Numbered from the stretch's first letter, positions 31,913 through 44,905 are shown. The stretch is 62,301 nucleotides of DNA from Irineochytrium annulatum (GCA_027600665.1 JADGJL010000032.1:1-62301), one strand, 5' to 3'. Notes: generated by a model not told the origin, from the sequence alone. Numbers and translations: made by a program.

Positions 31913-34104
31913 ATGGCGAAGGAGACCGTCAAGGAGAAGGTCAAGAAGTTTGTGGCAGCGACGGGATGCGAGTACGTGGTTGAGCTCGCCGGAGCTTTCA
32001 GGCCGGCCCCGTTCTGACAGTCGCTTTCCATCAGCGAAAAAACGGCGAAATCTTTTCTCAAGAGCAACGGTTTGTTCTGAGAGTTGCGATGCCGTGCTGA
32101 TTTGATTTCAAGGCAACGACCTTGATGCTGCGTGCAACGCCTTCTTGAGCTCTCGGCCAGGCACCGGGATGGTCGCCAAGAAGAAAGCCGAGCCAGTGGT
32201 CTCTGCAAGCGAATCCAAGCTACAGGCCCTATTCGAGACGTTTAAAGGTGCCGTAGTCCGTATTGCCTGCAGAGCTTGATGCGAATTCGGGACTTTCGAT
32301 TCTGGACTGACATTCGTACTTCGTCGCAGAGGAAGGTGAAGACCATATTGGCATTGAGGGGACAGAGAAGCTCTGCGAGGCGCTGGGCGTCGAGCCTTCG
32401 GACGTGGTCACTTTGGTGCTGGCGTGGCATCTCAAGTGCGAACGTATGTGCGACTTTCGCCTGCCGGGGTGGGTTGAGGGGTGGAAGAAACTGGGGTAAG
32501 TGCTTCCACATATCTTTTCGGACCGTGATTTTCGTGTGAAAATGTAGCTTACTTATATCTCATTGATAGATGCGATACCTTGCCGAAGATGAAGGCGGCA
32601 ATTCCGAAAATACGGAAGGAGATTGATGATCCGGCGAAGTTCAAGGAGGTTTACCAATACGCCTTCAACTTTGCGAAGCAGGAAGGGCAGAGGAGCTTAG
32701 GTTCATCGTTGTTCGCTTGGTTCGCTTTTGCCGTTTTCTCAGTCTCGTAGTTCTTGAAACGGCCGTCCCGTTCTGGCAATTGCTTTTGACCGACCGCTTC
32801 AAGAATCTTGACATTTGGGTGGAGTACGTTACGGAGCATTACAAGAAGTCCATCAGCAAGGATACATGGAATCAGGCTAGTGAGGTTACTTGTAATCACT
32901 AAGTAACCTGCGATGCAGTTTCTTGACTTCGCTCTTTCCATCAACGACGATTTTTCGAATCACGACGGTGACGGTATGCAAATCGGACTTAGCAATGTGA
33001 GCTGATTACAAATTAGGTGCATGGCCAGTTGTTGTTGATGAGTTTGTAGAGTTTGCTCGGGAGTACAAGCGTCCTGAGCCGGAGCCGGAAAAAATTGAGC
33101 CGGAGCATATTGAGGCTGCTGCGAGCCTCCCTTCTCCGATGACTACAGTAACAGTTACCTCCCAAAAATGTAGTACTCACTGAATCCAGGATGACGATTT
33201 ACTTCTCCCGTTGACTGTGGAAGCCTTGTGGATGTCCAACGACGCAAGCGCGTGGCGGTATGCGCTGAGTCAATACCCGGAAGCCGTCAAGCGCTTCGCC
33301 GCTGCACTAAAGGAGCCGAAGCGCGCGAGATTTCTCGAGCTGCATGAGGCCGTTTTCACTACCATCCCGACAGCCTTGAAGCATCGTCGCTATCTGACGG
33401 ACGACGAACTTCAGACGATTACCGAATACAAGCAGATGGTGGGTAGTTTTGAACCATCGTGGCGAATTTCTTACTAACCATCTCAGCGAGGAAAGCAACG
33501 GCCGAATCTGTCAAAGAACGTCGCCGCGAACGCGGCCGCCGACGTGGAGGCCGTAACGAAGCGCGCCATCTCCCTCCTGCCCGACCACGCCGCCGACAAG
33601 GACGTGACCCCGCTCACGACGCTCCTTGATGCCCTCAAGATCCTCGACAAAGGCGACGCAAGCCACTCGGTCAAGGGCCTTAAGGGCGTAGGCCCCGCGA
33701 CGGCGGCCAACATCCTCAGCCTCGTCGACTCGTCCTGCCCGTACTTTGACGACGACCTCTACCTCGTCGCTGTGGGCGACCCAAAGCCCGCGTATACGCT
33801 GCCTGGGTTCGAGAAGCTCGTGGAGGGCGTGAGGGCGAAGGCGGATATTCTGGGGTGGGACGTTAGAAGCGTCGAGAAGACTATTTGGGCGCGGAAGGTC
33901 TGCTGCGACCACCCGACGCCGGAGGAGAAGGAGCGGGCGAGGACCCATTCGAAGGGCGTGAAGAGGGACCGGGTAAAATATGACGAGGGGAGTGACGCGA
34001 ACGGGGAGTCGCCGGCGAAAAGAGCCAGGAGGAGCAGCAAGAATGAGAGCGAGGTCATAGAGGAGGCGCCGGCGAAGAGAAAGGCTAGCAAGAAGACGAA
34101 GTGA
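31913..34104 (+). CDS. DCN1-like neddylation scaffold, probably fused to a helix-hairpin-helix protein
   Basis: From ATG 31913, MAKETVKEKVKKFVAATGC and NGNDLDAACNAFL form a UBA-like domain. The PONY (cullin-binding) domain follows: IGIEGTEKLCEALGVEPSDV, HLKCERMCDFRLPGW, YQYAFNFAKQEGQRSL, ETAVPFWQLLLTDRF, DTWNQ-FLDFALSINDDFSNH and AWPVVVDEFVEFARE. One intron near 32878 seems to need a GC donor. DCN1 proteins recruit Nedd8-loaded Ubc12 to cullins. If 33148-33189 (42 nt, GTAACA to CCAG) is an intron, the frame continues through DDDLLLPLTVEALWMSNDA into a second module: RGKQRPNLSKNV, then HhH motif GLKGVGPATAANILSLV and a Lys/Arg-rich, nuclear-looking tail. Otherwise DCN1 stops at 33183 and a second gene starts at ATG 33232, only 48 bp on. 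I favour the fusion. Confidence 0.8.
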
Positions 34105-34850
34105 GGGAGGGAGTTTCAGTGTGTGGGCTGCATGCGTGCAGACTAGTTGCTTTTCTTGTAATCATCCATCATCTTCACAAGTCCTTGCTGGACATGTGAG
34201 CTTTGCTGTTAAAACCGAAAAATCACAGTACATACCTGGGAGGGAGCATGGTTACTTAGAGGCTGCCCGGGCAAGAATCGCCGTTGTTGCATCGTGACAA
34301 TATAAATAATCTTTCATGAAGTGTGGACGCAAAATTACTTGTGGATACGCCCCTAGATAAACAGCATAGTAGATAAAAACGCAGCCAACTTGCGATTTAT
34401 CATTTCAAGCCACGGGTGTGATTATCGATAACACGCACAAACGATAGTATTATAGTCATTTAGGGATAGCAAGCAAACAAACTTTATCGAGGTGGTAACA
34501 TGAAGAGACAAACACTTTAGGTTGGTTTAACTTGTAGCACAAAAAAAGTCAAGGACGCTATATATCTCAGAAATTCGAAGCATCCATCACAAGATGTATG
34601 TTAGTAATAAATAAGAGAGAGCAAGTCATTGGATAGGTAAGTTGAAGTCATAAGAGGCTAGGTAGCATAATAGAGGCGAAGGCAACACAGAGTTCTCTCG
34701 CGATATATGAGATTCTATCAGGGAAAACGGCGAATGGGTAAAATAGCAACGTAACGACGGGATCTCCAGCAAAGGCTTATACACGATCCCATCGGAACCA
34801 CAAAACAGATTTCCAGACCGGGATTCCCTCATATCCTCCACGCGCTCCCA
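34105..34850. other. intergenic spacer between convergent genes
   Basis: Strongly AT-rich 3' flanks of two convergent genes. No open frame of substance and no repeat recognised. Confidence 0.5.
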
Positions 34851-36075
34851 TCAAACCCAAAAAGGCAAGCTCCCTCCCTCAACTCCACACCCTCCCGCGC
34901 TTAAAGCGCCCTCCTCGTTTTCTTCCCATAGCTCCTCGCCTCCACCGACGCTCACGAACGCGGGAACGCCCGCGACGGCGTCTCGGGCGCACCTGGACGC
35001 CGAGATGACGAGGCGCGCTATCACGTCGTCCTGGATCGAGACGGGCTGCTGCGGCGCGCTGATAGATGCGCGACGCGTGGAACGGGGTGCTGAGGCGGCG
35101 TTGTCAAGGGCGGAGGGTTGCGGGCGCTTTGTGAGGGTCGCGGGCTTGATCGTGGGCGTTGTGGCGGGCGTCAGGGGCAGGGTGGAGCGGAAGAGGACGT
35201 GCTGGGCGATGTCGGCCGTCGTGAGGGGTTCCGTGGGCGGAGGGGTGCGGTCTATTTCCGGCATTCCGTTAACACGTGGAAAGCACAAGGAAGAAAGGGC
35301 GAGCAACTTATGTAAAGGAAAGAAGGATGCTCACCATATTCGGCCCTGCTGTACGTCATCTCGACCTCGACGCTCTCGTGGAACCTGACCGTGCTCGACC
35401 GGCGCGCAAGGTGTGGGCTCGACGTGGCCGTAATGGGCGAGCCGATGACTCCCGCTGCGGGCGTAGACATGGAGCGCAGAGCCGGGACCGTGGCGTGGGA
35501 CATGGGCGGCGTCATTGGCGTCAAGGTGGGCGAGAGTAAAGAGGCGAGGGACGATCCACGATCGGGCGACGTGGGCGAGTGCAACTCGGATTCGCCGAAG
35601 GAAACGGCCGTGTCGACGGATGAGCGGCTGTAAAAATACGCGTTAGAATCATGCATATTTCACAAATGATGCAAAAATTTCACAAATGAAACAAAAATAG
35701 TACTCACGACTCAGTCCTAATAGTCATCTTCTGACACTCCATCTCCATCTTCCCGATGGCCCGCGTCACAGCCTCAGCGCCCTTCTTCTGTTGAGCACTC
35801 ATGACCGGCGGCCTGATGGGCTGAGGATGTGAGTACTGGAAGCCTTGCGACCCGTGCCTGGGCGGCATCGGTTGCTGCTGCGACTGCTGGAATGATGGCG
35901 GCTGCAGATACTGAAGCCCGCCAATCCACTGCCCATACGGTTGCTGCTGCTGTGGCTGGCCCTTCAGGGACGGGTGGTTCGCGTAGGATCTTTGCCCCTG
36001 CCCCATGACGGGCAGTGGAGGGCGCTGCGCGAATCCGATGGGCGCCACGGTTGGTCGGAAAGACGGTTGCGACAT
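34851..36075 (-). CDS. low-complexity hypothetical protein with TYS-x2-EYDR motif
   Basis: Three exons from ATG 36075 (MSQPSFRPTVAPIGF) to a stop at 34851. Exon 1 is Gln/Pro-rich (PQQQQPYGQW and QQSQQQPMPP) and ends in a short helix (AVTRAIGKMEMECQKM). Exon 2 is Ser/Pro/Thr-rich and contains RRSSTVRFHESVEVEMTYSR. Splicing an ~85-nt intron (35340-35256) continues it as AEYDRTPPPTEP, giving TYSRAEYDR, a short motif that recurs in otherwise disordered fungal proteins (from memory). Exon 3 is Pro/Thr-rich with one helix (DDVIARLVISASRCARDAV). Probably an intrinsically disordered regulatory protein. VRF lacks the basic residue of a canonical PP1-docking RVxF site. Confidence 0.6.
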
Positions 36076-37250
36076 TGGTTCGAGGATAAGAGGCCGGGGT
36101 ACTGATGAGATTCTTCAGAGCTGGCGAGGGTTGTGCGAGGTGAAGAGGGAGTCTATCTAATGCTCGGTCGAGGATGAGGTGCGAGGAGGTGCGACAGAAG
36201 ATAGAGTGCAGGTAGATATAGCGTCTGGGAGTGTAGGACCGGGCCGTACGTGCGCGCCCAGTGTCTGTGTCTTCGGATTGGGCTCCCTCGGTCCAATCAG
36301 GCTCCGATGGCCTCGGCGATGGGGCTCACTTGAGCGACAATGGCGTGGTCACGATGACCTTCGTGTCCCGCACGGAGCGCTGAAGAGAATCTGATTGGGG
36401 GTCCGCGGATTGGGGGGTGTGGCGGCGGAGGTTCCGGGATCGCGGAGGACGGCGGCGGAGGACGAGGAGGACGGGGAGAACAGGGAGGAGGACGGCGTGA
36501 CGGCCACAGTTGGTGTTCCCACTCTGCAAAAACTCCGATAACATCTGGTCTTTGGCCCCACTTCGAATTCCACAGCGCAACCCGACCAAGCGCTCATAAG
36601 GAGATCATGGGCTTGAGGCACGAGGCCAGCCACCCGGCCCACGTTTCTTGGTAGCCGCGGCCGCCACGGAGGTCCGGCCGCCCGAGTTTGTCCCGACCGG
36701 AAGCGGGCCACAGCAATAACCGATGACGGATGGACGGATGGACGACGACGTGGCCGACGGCTGCGAGTACGGAAGGACGACCGTTTCATTAATCAAGAAG
36801 CATTCATTCGCAACTACGGGTGGAAGTTGGCCGGCCGCCTTTCTCGCATCCTACACGTTTTCGTCTAATCTTATAATGGTACAAACTGGACCAGGCAGTC
36901 TTCTGAGTCTATTGCATTTTCCGCCTTTGGCGAGTGCGCATGAATTGCCGCGGAGGACAGGGTCGATGACTGCACGCTCGCTACTTCAAGATAAGGCACG
37001 ATAATTCTGTGTTTATACGGTCTCTGTAAGTGTGCGTATCACCGCGAAGCGCACGCAGTGTATGATTGAGTGTTTATTAATAAATGCTTTGATATATCTT
37101 CGCCCTTTCTTGCGACCTCCGTAATTATCTACGCGTCATTATGCCGCGAGCAAGGGACTGCACGCCTTACACTGTCTCCAACCAACTTGATCCACGCCAT
37201 GTCCTGTTTGCCAACTGTGGCCCTAGTCTTCATAACAATCCATCGCTTGG
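36076..37250. other. long intergenic spacer
   Basis: 5' side of the low-complexity gene and 3' side of the spermidine-synthase-like gene. It has moderately GC-rich, purine-skewed stretches (about 36400-36490) and a small GGAC/TGGA-type repeat (about 36727-36750). No supported gene. Confidence 0.45.
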
Positions 37251-39189
37251 TCAAATTGCCATCCAGAAATCCAACCCGAATTCGTTTAACATGACCGCAT
37301 AATGATCTTCGGGCACCTCCCCGACCACTTTGGCCCAATCCGAATCCCTCAGCAGCCGCTCCTTCCACCGCTCCTCCTTCTCCTTCTCGAAATCCACAAT
37401 CATTGACGCAAGCCTCTTCGCCACGTCGTCGCGAGCGGGGTCCCCGCTGATCATCTCCGCCGGCGGGCGGAACGTTATCGGCATGTCAGAGCAAAAAAAC
37501 ACGATGTTTGCAACTTTTGTGGCGGCGGGCTCCTTTTCGGAATCGAAGAGAACGTTGACGTGTACGAAGACGAAGCGGAGCGTTGCATGCAGGTACGTGC
37601 TAGTCGGGTGCTTTAAAGAGCCGACGTAATTCTTCGCGGCGGCGAAGCAGTCAGATTCAGTCGAAACAACCGTCAGTAAAGGCCGGGTAGTCAAGCCTTA
37701 CCATCGCGAGCACGCCGTTTGTCACCATCACTCTCTTCATGTGCCTTACAGCCTCAACGGAGAACAACGTCGCCGGCAGCGCGCCGTTCGTGAAGACGTC
37801 ATGGATGATGAAGTCGTACACCCCGTTGCGTGCGTTGTTGAGGACCTCCCGCCCGTCGCCCACGTGAACCTGCACGGACTCCGGAAGGCCGAAGTGCTGC
37901 CGCGCGCAGGAGGCCACGGCGCCATCCAGTTCAACCGCGTGCACCGTGACGTTGGCGCGGGAGAGCGTGCTGGCTGCAATACCGGCGCCAAGGCCGCTGC
38001 ATGTTAATTGACTCATTTTAAAAAAGGATAAACGATTATGGATTTAAACAAAAGTACAATACATTTGCAATGCACGAGGGCGCTTGGTTTCGTTTCGCGA
38101 CCGGATGACATCCTTAACGAAGGTCGGGATGTAGAGGGATGAGTAGACGGAGCTGCCCGCGTACTCGCCCGTTGTAAAGACGCCGCCGATAATGGAGTGG
38201 TCGCACCGGAGGAGGCGGACGCCGGTGTTGAGGTTCGGATCCTCAATTACAGAGATATAACCGGTGCGGGAGTAGTTGCGGAAGAGAAAGCGCCGGCCGT
38301 CCTGATTTGAGACAACTATCAGAATAAAAATCAAATTCAAGCACCGGCAAATGAACCAACTAACGGTGAGCTCTCGCAAACCCCGCCGGGCTTGCGGCAC
38401 ATCGCTCCGCACGAGCATTGCCGCCATAGCGGCGAGCGCCAAAATAACCACTCGCGTTATTTTGCTTTTCTTCGCATGCGCCGTAGGACTCGACGCCTCC
38501 ACACCACCGAGCACAACCCCGCACAGCATCATCACGTCTGTCGGCCACAAACCGCAATACATCCAAAAGTCCCTTGCGTACCCCGCCGCATCCACAAGCG
38601 GGTATCCCAGCCATCCCCAATATTCCATCGCGTTCGCCCACATCTCCTCAAATGACTGGCCCCACGCCATCGCACCCAGGCCCGCCACCATGCCCGTGCA
38701 CGCGCCAATCTCAGTCCACAGATTTATGTACGATCCCAACATCCGCTTCGCGACCCCCGCCATCGCGGCCACGGGCACGCCGATGGCCACGATCGTCGCG
38801 AGCGCCGCGACCCATCGTCTGAAAATGCCGTACTCCACCGCGGCTCGCACGAGCGACAGGCAAATTGGCGGCGAGAGCACGCACCAGAGGGGCGCCGCGA
38901 TGTTCATACCGCTGACGAGCAGGCGCGGGAGGACGCCGCGATACGTGAGAGGGGGGAGGGCAAGGAACAGGACGAGGATTGGGATTGGGGCGGTGTCACC
39001 GAGGACTGGGGAGAGAAGCGACATCGTGGCGCTGACGAGGAGGGGGACCATCAGGACGCACACGACGGCAGCGAGTTGGTCGGGGATCATGAAAGCGCCA
39101 TCGATCCCGGGCGGCGCGGTCGACCCCGGGGCCGCCGGTTTCAAGGAAGCGACCTTGGGGGCCGTGCTTGTTCGTGATCGCTTCTTCAT
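37251..39189 (-). CDS. multi-pass membrane protein with spermidine-synthase-like methyltransferase-fold domain
   Basis: From ATG 39189 (MKKRSRTSTAPKVAS), seven or eight membrane segments follow (for example LAAVVCVLMVPLLVSATMSL, WVAALATIVAIGVPVAAMAG and ITRVVILALAAMAAMLV). A ~48-nt intron (about 38366-38315) leads to RRFLFRNYSRTGYISVIED, the usual start of a polyamine-synthase fold, and a second (about 38069-38002) to CGLGAGIAA, the nucleotide/dcSAM-binding glycine loop. HAVELDGAVASCARQHF, VGDGREVL and YDFIIHDVF supply the acidic residues of the fold. A third intron (GTAAGG..CGAAG) joins GVLAM to NYVGSLKHPTS. Fungal and bacterial proteins of this layout exist, and many are not proven aminopropyltransferases, so polyamine synthesis is only a possibility. 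It lies 95 bp downstream of the F-box/LRR gene on the same strand. Confidence 0.8.
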
Positions 39190-39284
39190 TTCCCAGACCA
39201 CTCTCGGACATGAGAGTCCAAATGAGATCCTCGGTATTGTTCCAATATGATTTGTGGATATACGGTACCGCAATCCGAATTGAA

Positions 39285-41006
39285 CTAAAGCACAAGCTCC
39301 TCCAGAATCTCAGTCTCGGTCTTTGCCATCGGCCCCTTCATCATCCACTCCACCCTTTCAATTACTTTATGTCCCCTAAGTTTTGTCAAATCCAGCTTGA
39401 CATACCTGGGACACGTCGGCACCCTCTGCTTAACGCTCTCCTCGGCCCCATCCTCCCTCATTGCCTCGTAAACCGCGCACCACATCAAATAACTCAAACA
39501 CTTAATTGTGATGGGACCCAACCCCAGCTCCCTTAACCCGCCGCACGCCTCGGCCAACAACGTCACGCGCCAAGCCGCATCCCGTCCCTCAACCACGCGC
39601 GCGCAGCTCGTGAGATCCACCCGCCTGATCCCCCGCGCAGCCGCAAGCGCTGCCAGCGCCCCTCCACCCAGATCCTCGCAATACCGTGCGTCCAGCTCCC
39701 TTAAACGCGGGCACCGCTCGCAGATCATCGCCAGCGCCCCGTCGTCAAGACACGTCTCGCTCGCGCCCAGCGACTCCAGACCGGGGCACGCGCGCGCCAG
39801 CGCGTCGAAGAACGATTTCGGCAGGCGCACGCACCGGCTCACGTCGACCCTCCGTAGCCTCGTCCCCTCCTTGCTCGACGCGTCACCCGCGTAGTTGGGG
39901 CTTTTGCTGCGGTCCCACATGCGGATCGACCCAGCGAGGCTGACGACCTCGAGCTTTGGGCTGCGCATGAGGACGTCGCGGACGAGGGACTCGTCGTCGA
40001 CCGTGCGTGCCATGTCGCACTCGAGCCGGCGCAAGGTGGGGCCGTGGCGGTCGCGGATGATGGAAACACAAGCCTGGCCGACGCAGGCCGCGCCGGGGAG
40101 GGTGAGGTGTGTGAGGGGTCCGACGAGGGAGAGGAGGTTCGGGAGGACGAACGGACGGTCCCAGGGCTTGGGGCCGGAGAGGTGGAGGCGCGTGATGTAG
40201 GGGCCGAGGGTGTTAATGGCCGGATGCAGTAGGGACGGATCAGGGATGGATGATTGGGGTGTGATGGTCAGGCTTGCTATCGGGGCCGGAACAAGAGCGC
40301 TGGTGGCAGTGGTCGATGAAAGTGAGAAAGGGGCTGTCAAGGACGCTAGGAGGGATCGGAAGCTCGCCCATTGCCGTAGGTCCCGGGTTGTGAGATCCAC
40401 GTCCACGACCAACGAGAACGTCGCCAGCCCGGAGCCAGGCTTTTCCCGGCCCGCATCCACCAGCGCCGCGACGACACCCACGATGACTCCCATCCTTTGC
40501 TCGAATTCGTTCCACGCTGCATCTTTGATCACATCATCCATGTCGTATTCATCGACAGGCGAAGTTATGCCACCGTTGTCTACTGTGAGCTCGAGGAGAA
40601 AGGTGAGCCGTACGTGAACGTGGCGGGTCAGCGGCAGCCGAGGCGGGTGCAAGGAGGACGCCTTTACGAGGGCGGCGAGGTGAGCGAGTCGAGACGCGTC
40701 ACGCAAGCGGCACAGTCCACGATGGATTGCGTCGCTGTCTGGGCAGCGCGTGACGGTATTCTTCCCTAATGTAAACCATTCACTTAGAGTACGGGAACAC
40801 ACTGGGCCCTGCCACCGACCTATTCGAGTCTCCATGTACAGCGTTTTCCAGAGGAGCCGCCTTCCAATTTCGTACATCCGTTTGCAGGCCATCATGGCCG
40901 CCAGCAGGTCTCCCGGCGCGCGTTGGCGGTCGATCAGCTCGAGGATCAGCTGGAGGACATCGTCGTCGAGACGGACGGGCGCCGTCATCGCGCACATGTC
41001 GCTCAT
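39285..41006 (-). CDS. F-box/leucine-rich-repeat-type protein, 573 aa
   Basis: A single-exon frame from ATG 41006 (MSDMCAMTAPVRLDDDV) to TAG/TAA at 39285. The N-terminus is F-box-like: LDDDVLQLILELIDRQRAPG then LLAAMMACKRMYEIGRRLLW. The second half has leucine-rich repeats of the AMN1/FBXL type with cysteines: LRRVDVSRCVRLPKSFFDAL, CPGLESLGASETCLDDGALA, CPRLRELDARYCEDLGGGAL and IRRVDLTSCARVV. Known relatives are SCF substrate receptors. Absence of introns contrasts with most neighbours. Two in-frame ATGs follow at M4 and M7, so the true start could be slightly downstream. Confidence 0.8.
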   Translation of the reverse strand: MSDMCAMTAPVRLDDDVLQLILELIDRQRAPGDLLAAMMACKRMYEIGRRLLWKTLYMETRIGRWQGPVCSRTLSEWFTLGKNTVTRCPDSDAIHRGLCRLRDASRLAHLAALVKASSLHPPRLPLTRHVHVRLTFLLELTVDNGGITSPVDEYDMDDVIKDAAWNEFEQRMGVIVGVVAALVDAGREKPGSGLATFSLVVDVDLTTRDLRQWASFRSLLASLTAPFSLSSTTATSALVPAPIASLTITPQSSIPDPSLLHPAINTLGPYITRLHLSGPKPWDRPFVLPNLLSLVGPLTHLTLPGAACVGQACVSIIRDRHGPTLRRLECDMARTVDDESLVRDVLMRSPKLEVVSLAGSIRMWDRSKSPNYAGDASSKEGTRLRRVDVSRCVRLPKSFFDALARACPGLESLGASETCLDDGALAMICERCPRLRELDARYCEDLGGGALAALAAARGIRRVDLTSCARVVEGRDAAWRVTLLAEACGGLRELGLGPITIKCLSYLMWCAVYEAMREDGAEESVKQRVPTCPRYVKLDLTKLRGHKVIERVEWMMKGPMAKTETEILEELVL

Positions 41007-41391
41007 CAACGGTAATGTAGCGGCACTTCCCAATCAGGTTTGTAGTCGCCTCTCGCGATCCACGATAGCATGGTGGCAGGTCGCTGCTTTAGCTACCTTC
41101 GTTCTGCAGGTAAAAGGGTAACCGATAAAGCTCCTAAAAAGTACACGCGTAAGAATCTTTGGTTAACGTTCGCTATTATCGCGTTTATCCATTGTTATTT
41201 TAAAAGCGTGCATATATCACGTGAACATCAGCCTTTCATATAAGCGTGCTTGCATACGTCAATGCGGGCGCTGCATCAGCTGGCCCCTGTATCGGGCGGC
41301 TAAATCTCTCGGCCGCATCAAAAGGTCGTCACTCGCCGACCCGGAACTGACCCCCACCTCGGCCCCTGCATCCCACTCTTCGACCTCAACG
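41007..41391. other. divergent promoter region
   Basis: It separates the F-box/LRR gene (-) from the nitronate monooxygenase gene (+). It is AT-rich in the middle (41130-41230). No gene seen. The two genes could share control elements. Confidence 0.45.
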
Positions 41392-42763
<1,372 letters not shown>

Positions 42764-43402
42764 TACCTCCTTTCCTTTTTAGCTGTTTGATTCGAAGACA
42801 ATTATCTCTCATATTTCTTTCGTTTTCCTCGTCCTATTTATCAATTCTTGCAAAAGTAACGATAAAGAACTTTTAAGCAAACGTCTGTTTTTTTTTTTTT
42901 TTTTATGGTGGTCTTTCCATGCAAGACTTGGGTCGCTTACTTTGGGGTCAACAAGAGGCGCTTCTGAACGCCTCAGTCCCCGCTTACCTCCTCGCATGTC
43001 ATCGCATATCCTCCCCTCCGCATCCCTGAACAGGCGACGCGCTCGCCAGCCACTCGCGAACCACCAGCGACCCACTTCGACAGTGAAGTCGCGCTGTCTT
43101 AGCTGCAACTTGTGTTGGGGCCGAATTACGAGGGCGGCGAGCGCTGTTGTATGACCTCTGCGGGCAGAATGATGCCAACTGATGGAGCGCAGGAGCAGCT
43201 GCAGGAATGCATATATATGCTGTGAGGAATTGGTGGATGAATTGGTTGGTTGTCGACTAAGTGAATGCGTCGGACGATTTTAAAGGGCAGGGATGAGATA
43301 TTGAGGCATGTCATAGAACACTTCACAGGAGTAAGTAATCATGGGGAATGTGGTGAAGTAGGTCATGCCCAGTGAGTGCAGCAAGTAACAAAAAATTCTA
43401 TT
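42764..43402. other. spacer between convergent genes, with T-run
   Basis: It includes an 18-19 nt poly-T run at about 42887-42904 within the 3' flank of the nitronate monooxygenase gene, and the 3' flank of the syntaxin gene. No gene is supported. Confidence 0.5.
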
Positions 43403-44905
43403 TTACTTGACGAGGATGATCAAGAGGACGACGGCAACGACGACAGCGAGGAGGATCCACAGGCAGCACATCTTGTTAGCGCTCATGCGGAGGTATTTTG
43501 ACGCCGTCGTCAGCTCGCCGTGGGCCTCTTGCGCGTTCGTCAGCGTGCTCTCGACGTTTCCCTCGATATTGTCTGCGCAACGCCAGATTCAGCGACCTTA
43601 CCAAAACCCAACATAGGTTAAGCAACGTACCCAAATCCGCCTGCTGCTGATTCACCATCAAGCTCAGATCCCTGAAGATCTCGTTCACCTCCGCAATCGA
43701 ACGTTGGATCTGCTCAATGTCCTCCTCCCGCTCCGCGATAAGCCCTTCGTTGTAGTCGATCTCATTATCGAGCGACCGCCTCATCAGTAGCTGCTGTTGC
43801 TGCTGTCTCGCACCGCCGCTGTTCATCAACGGCGCCGTGTCGTCCGCGTCGTCATCGTCCTCGTCGATGCTGATGCGATGGGAACGGGCCTCCCGGGATC
43901 GCTCGGCCGCGAGTTTTGAAACGGACTGAAAGCGGCGGAGGACGTCCTCGAAGTCCTTTTGCAGCTTTTTGTAGCCGATCCGCCGTTGTTTCTAAAAGAT
44001 TACGATATCAATCGGCCGTCATCACAATATCATAAAAAACCAGACCTACCGCTTCAAAGTCGGAAAGGTGATCATGCTGAACGTTGAGTTGCTTCAAATC
44101 AACGCTCGCCTGTTTAATAACGGCCTTCGTGTCCTCAGTGAGAGCCTGACTGTGTCATAAGTAAGAACGATGAAAGGATAACGTCTGACAAAACAAAGTG
44201 AACTTACAGCCTCGTCCGCGTCTCGTGCGTGTCCTTCGGCCCTCCCAACAAAGAGACCAATTGCTGGACGGACGCGACATTGTTCGAGATGAGAAAAACG
44301 GAGTGGGACGCCCGATCCCATATCTTGGACGAGTCGATAGCTGTGAAGCGGACATCCACAAAATAAAAAAAAATGCTTCAGGTTACAACGAAAAAGACTG
44401 GAAGCGGAGGAGGAAAAGTTGGAAACGGAAGGTAGTCAATACCTGTCGGCGAGGAAGATGTGGTCGAAAGCGGAATGGCTTGTTGGTTATGGTGATGTTG
44501 CGTGAGCGGTGACGATGAGAACTGATGCGACGACGAGGAGGTGGCTGCGGCTGGTGTAAGATGCTGCTGGTGAGGGCTAGAAGTTGTCGTGCCCGAGAGG
44601 TTTAGGACGACCCCTGCGGCCGTTGGGGGTAGGCCGGCGTTGTTGTTCCGCCGGCGGCCGTCGTTGTTACCGCCACCGCGGTCAAAGTCGCCGAAGGACA
44701 CTGTCGCGGGGGGAGGTAAAGGTGGTTAGCAGCTATGCGGATCAGGAAGCCAGCCTCCAGCCTGGATCGTGCTCGGCACCCGGCCACCGAGGCCGCACAC
44801 GGCCATCCCTGCGACCTGGAGTCAGCCGAGCGAGCCCAACCCCACAAGATCCAAGTCCGGCGCGGCGCCGACGGCCGGATCGTGGCGATCGTGGCGACAC
44901 TCACT
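43403..44905 (-). CDS. endosomal/vacuolar-type syntaxin (Qa-SNARE, Pep12/Stx7-like)
   Basis: The coding order is MSFGDFDRGGG, a long Thr/Ser/Gln/His-rich linker, then an N-terminal three-helix (Habc) domain (DRASHSVFLISNNVASVQQL, HETRTRL, DTKAVIKQASVDLKQLNVQ, KQRRIGYKKLQKDFEDVLRR). The SNARE motif runs from YNEGLIAEREEDIEQIQRSI to VNEIFRDLSLMVNQQQADLD and NIEGNVESTLTNAQ, with the ionic-layer Gln in NQQQ. A C-terminal anchor (CCLWILLAVVAVVVLLIILVK) ends at 43403. Splicing 43613-43578 is needed to keep the SNARE spacing. Before TGTCC at 44700 lies an acceptor and no in-frame ATG. A perfect donor (A|GTGAGT) at 44905/44904 would complete ATG across a 204-nt intron. A start at MAVCGL within that region is the alternative. 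Confidence 0.88.

Noticed and set aside
38351..39250. A 299-codon plus-strand open frame.
   Set aside because: It is the mirror of the membrane part of the spermidine-synthase-like gene, composed of Arg/Thr/Pro/His-rich shadow sequence with no domain.
42887..42904. Poly-T run as a possible retroelement poly-A tail or pol III terminator.
   Set aside because: No flanking target-site duplication, element body or pol III gene seen. Similar T runs occur in several 3' flanks here (about 14993, 46270 and 49200).
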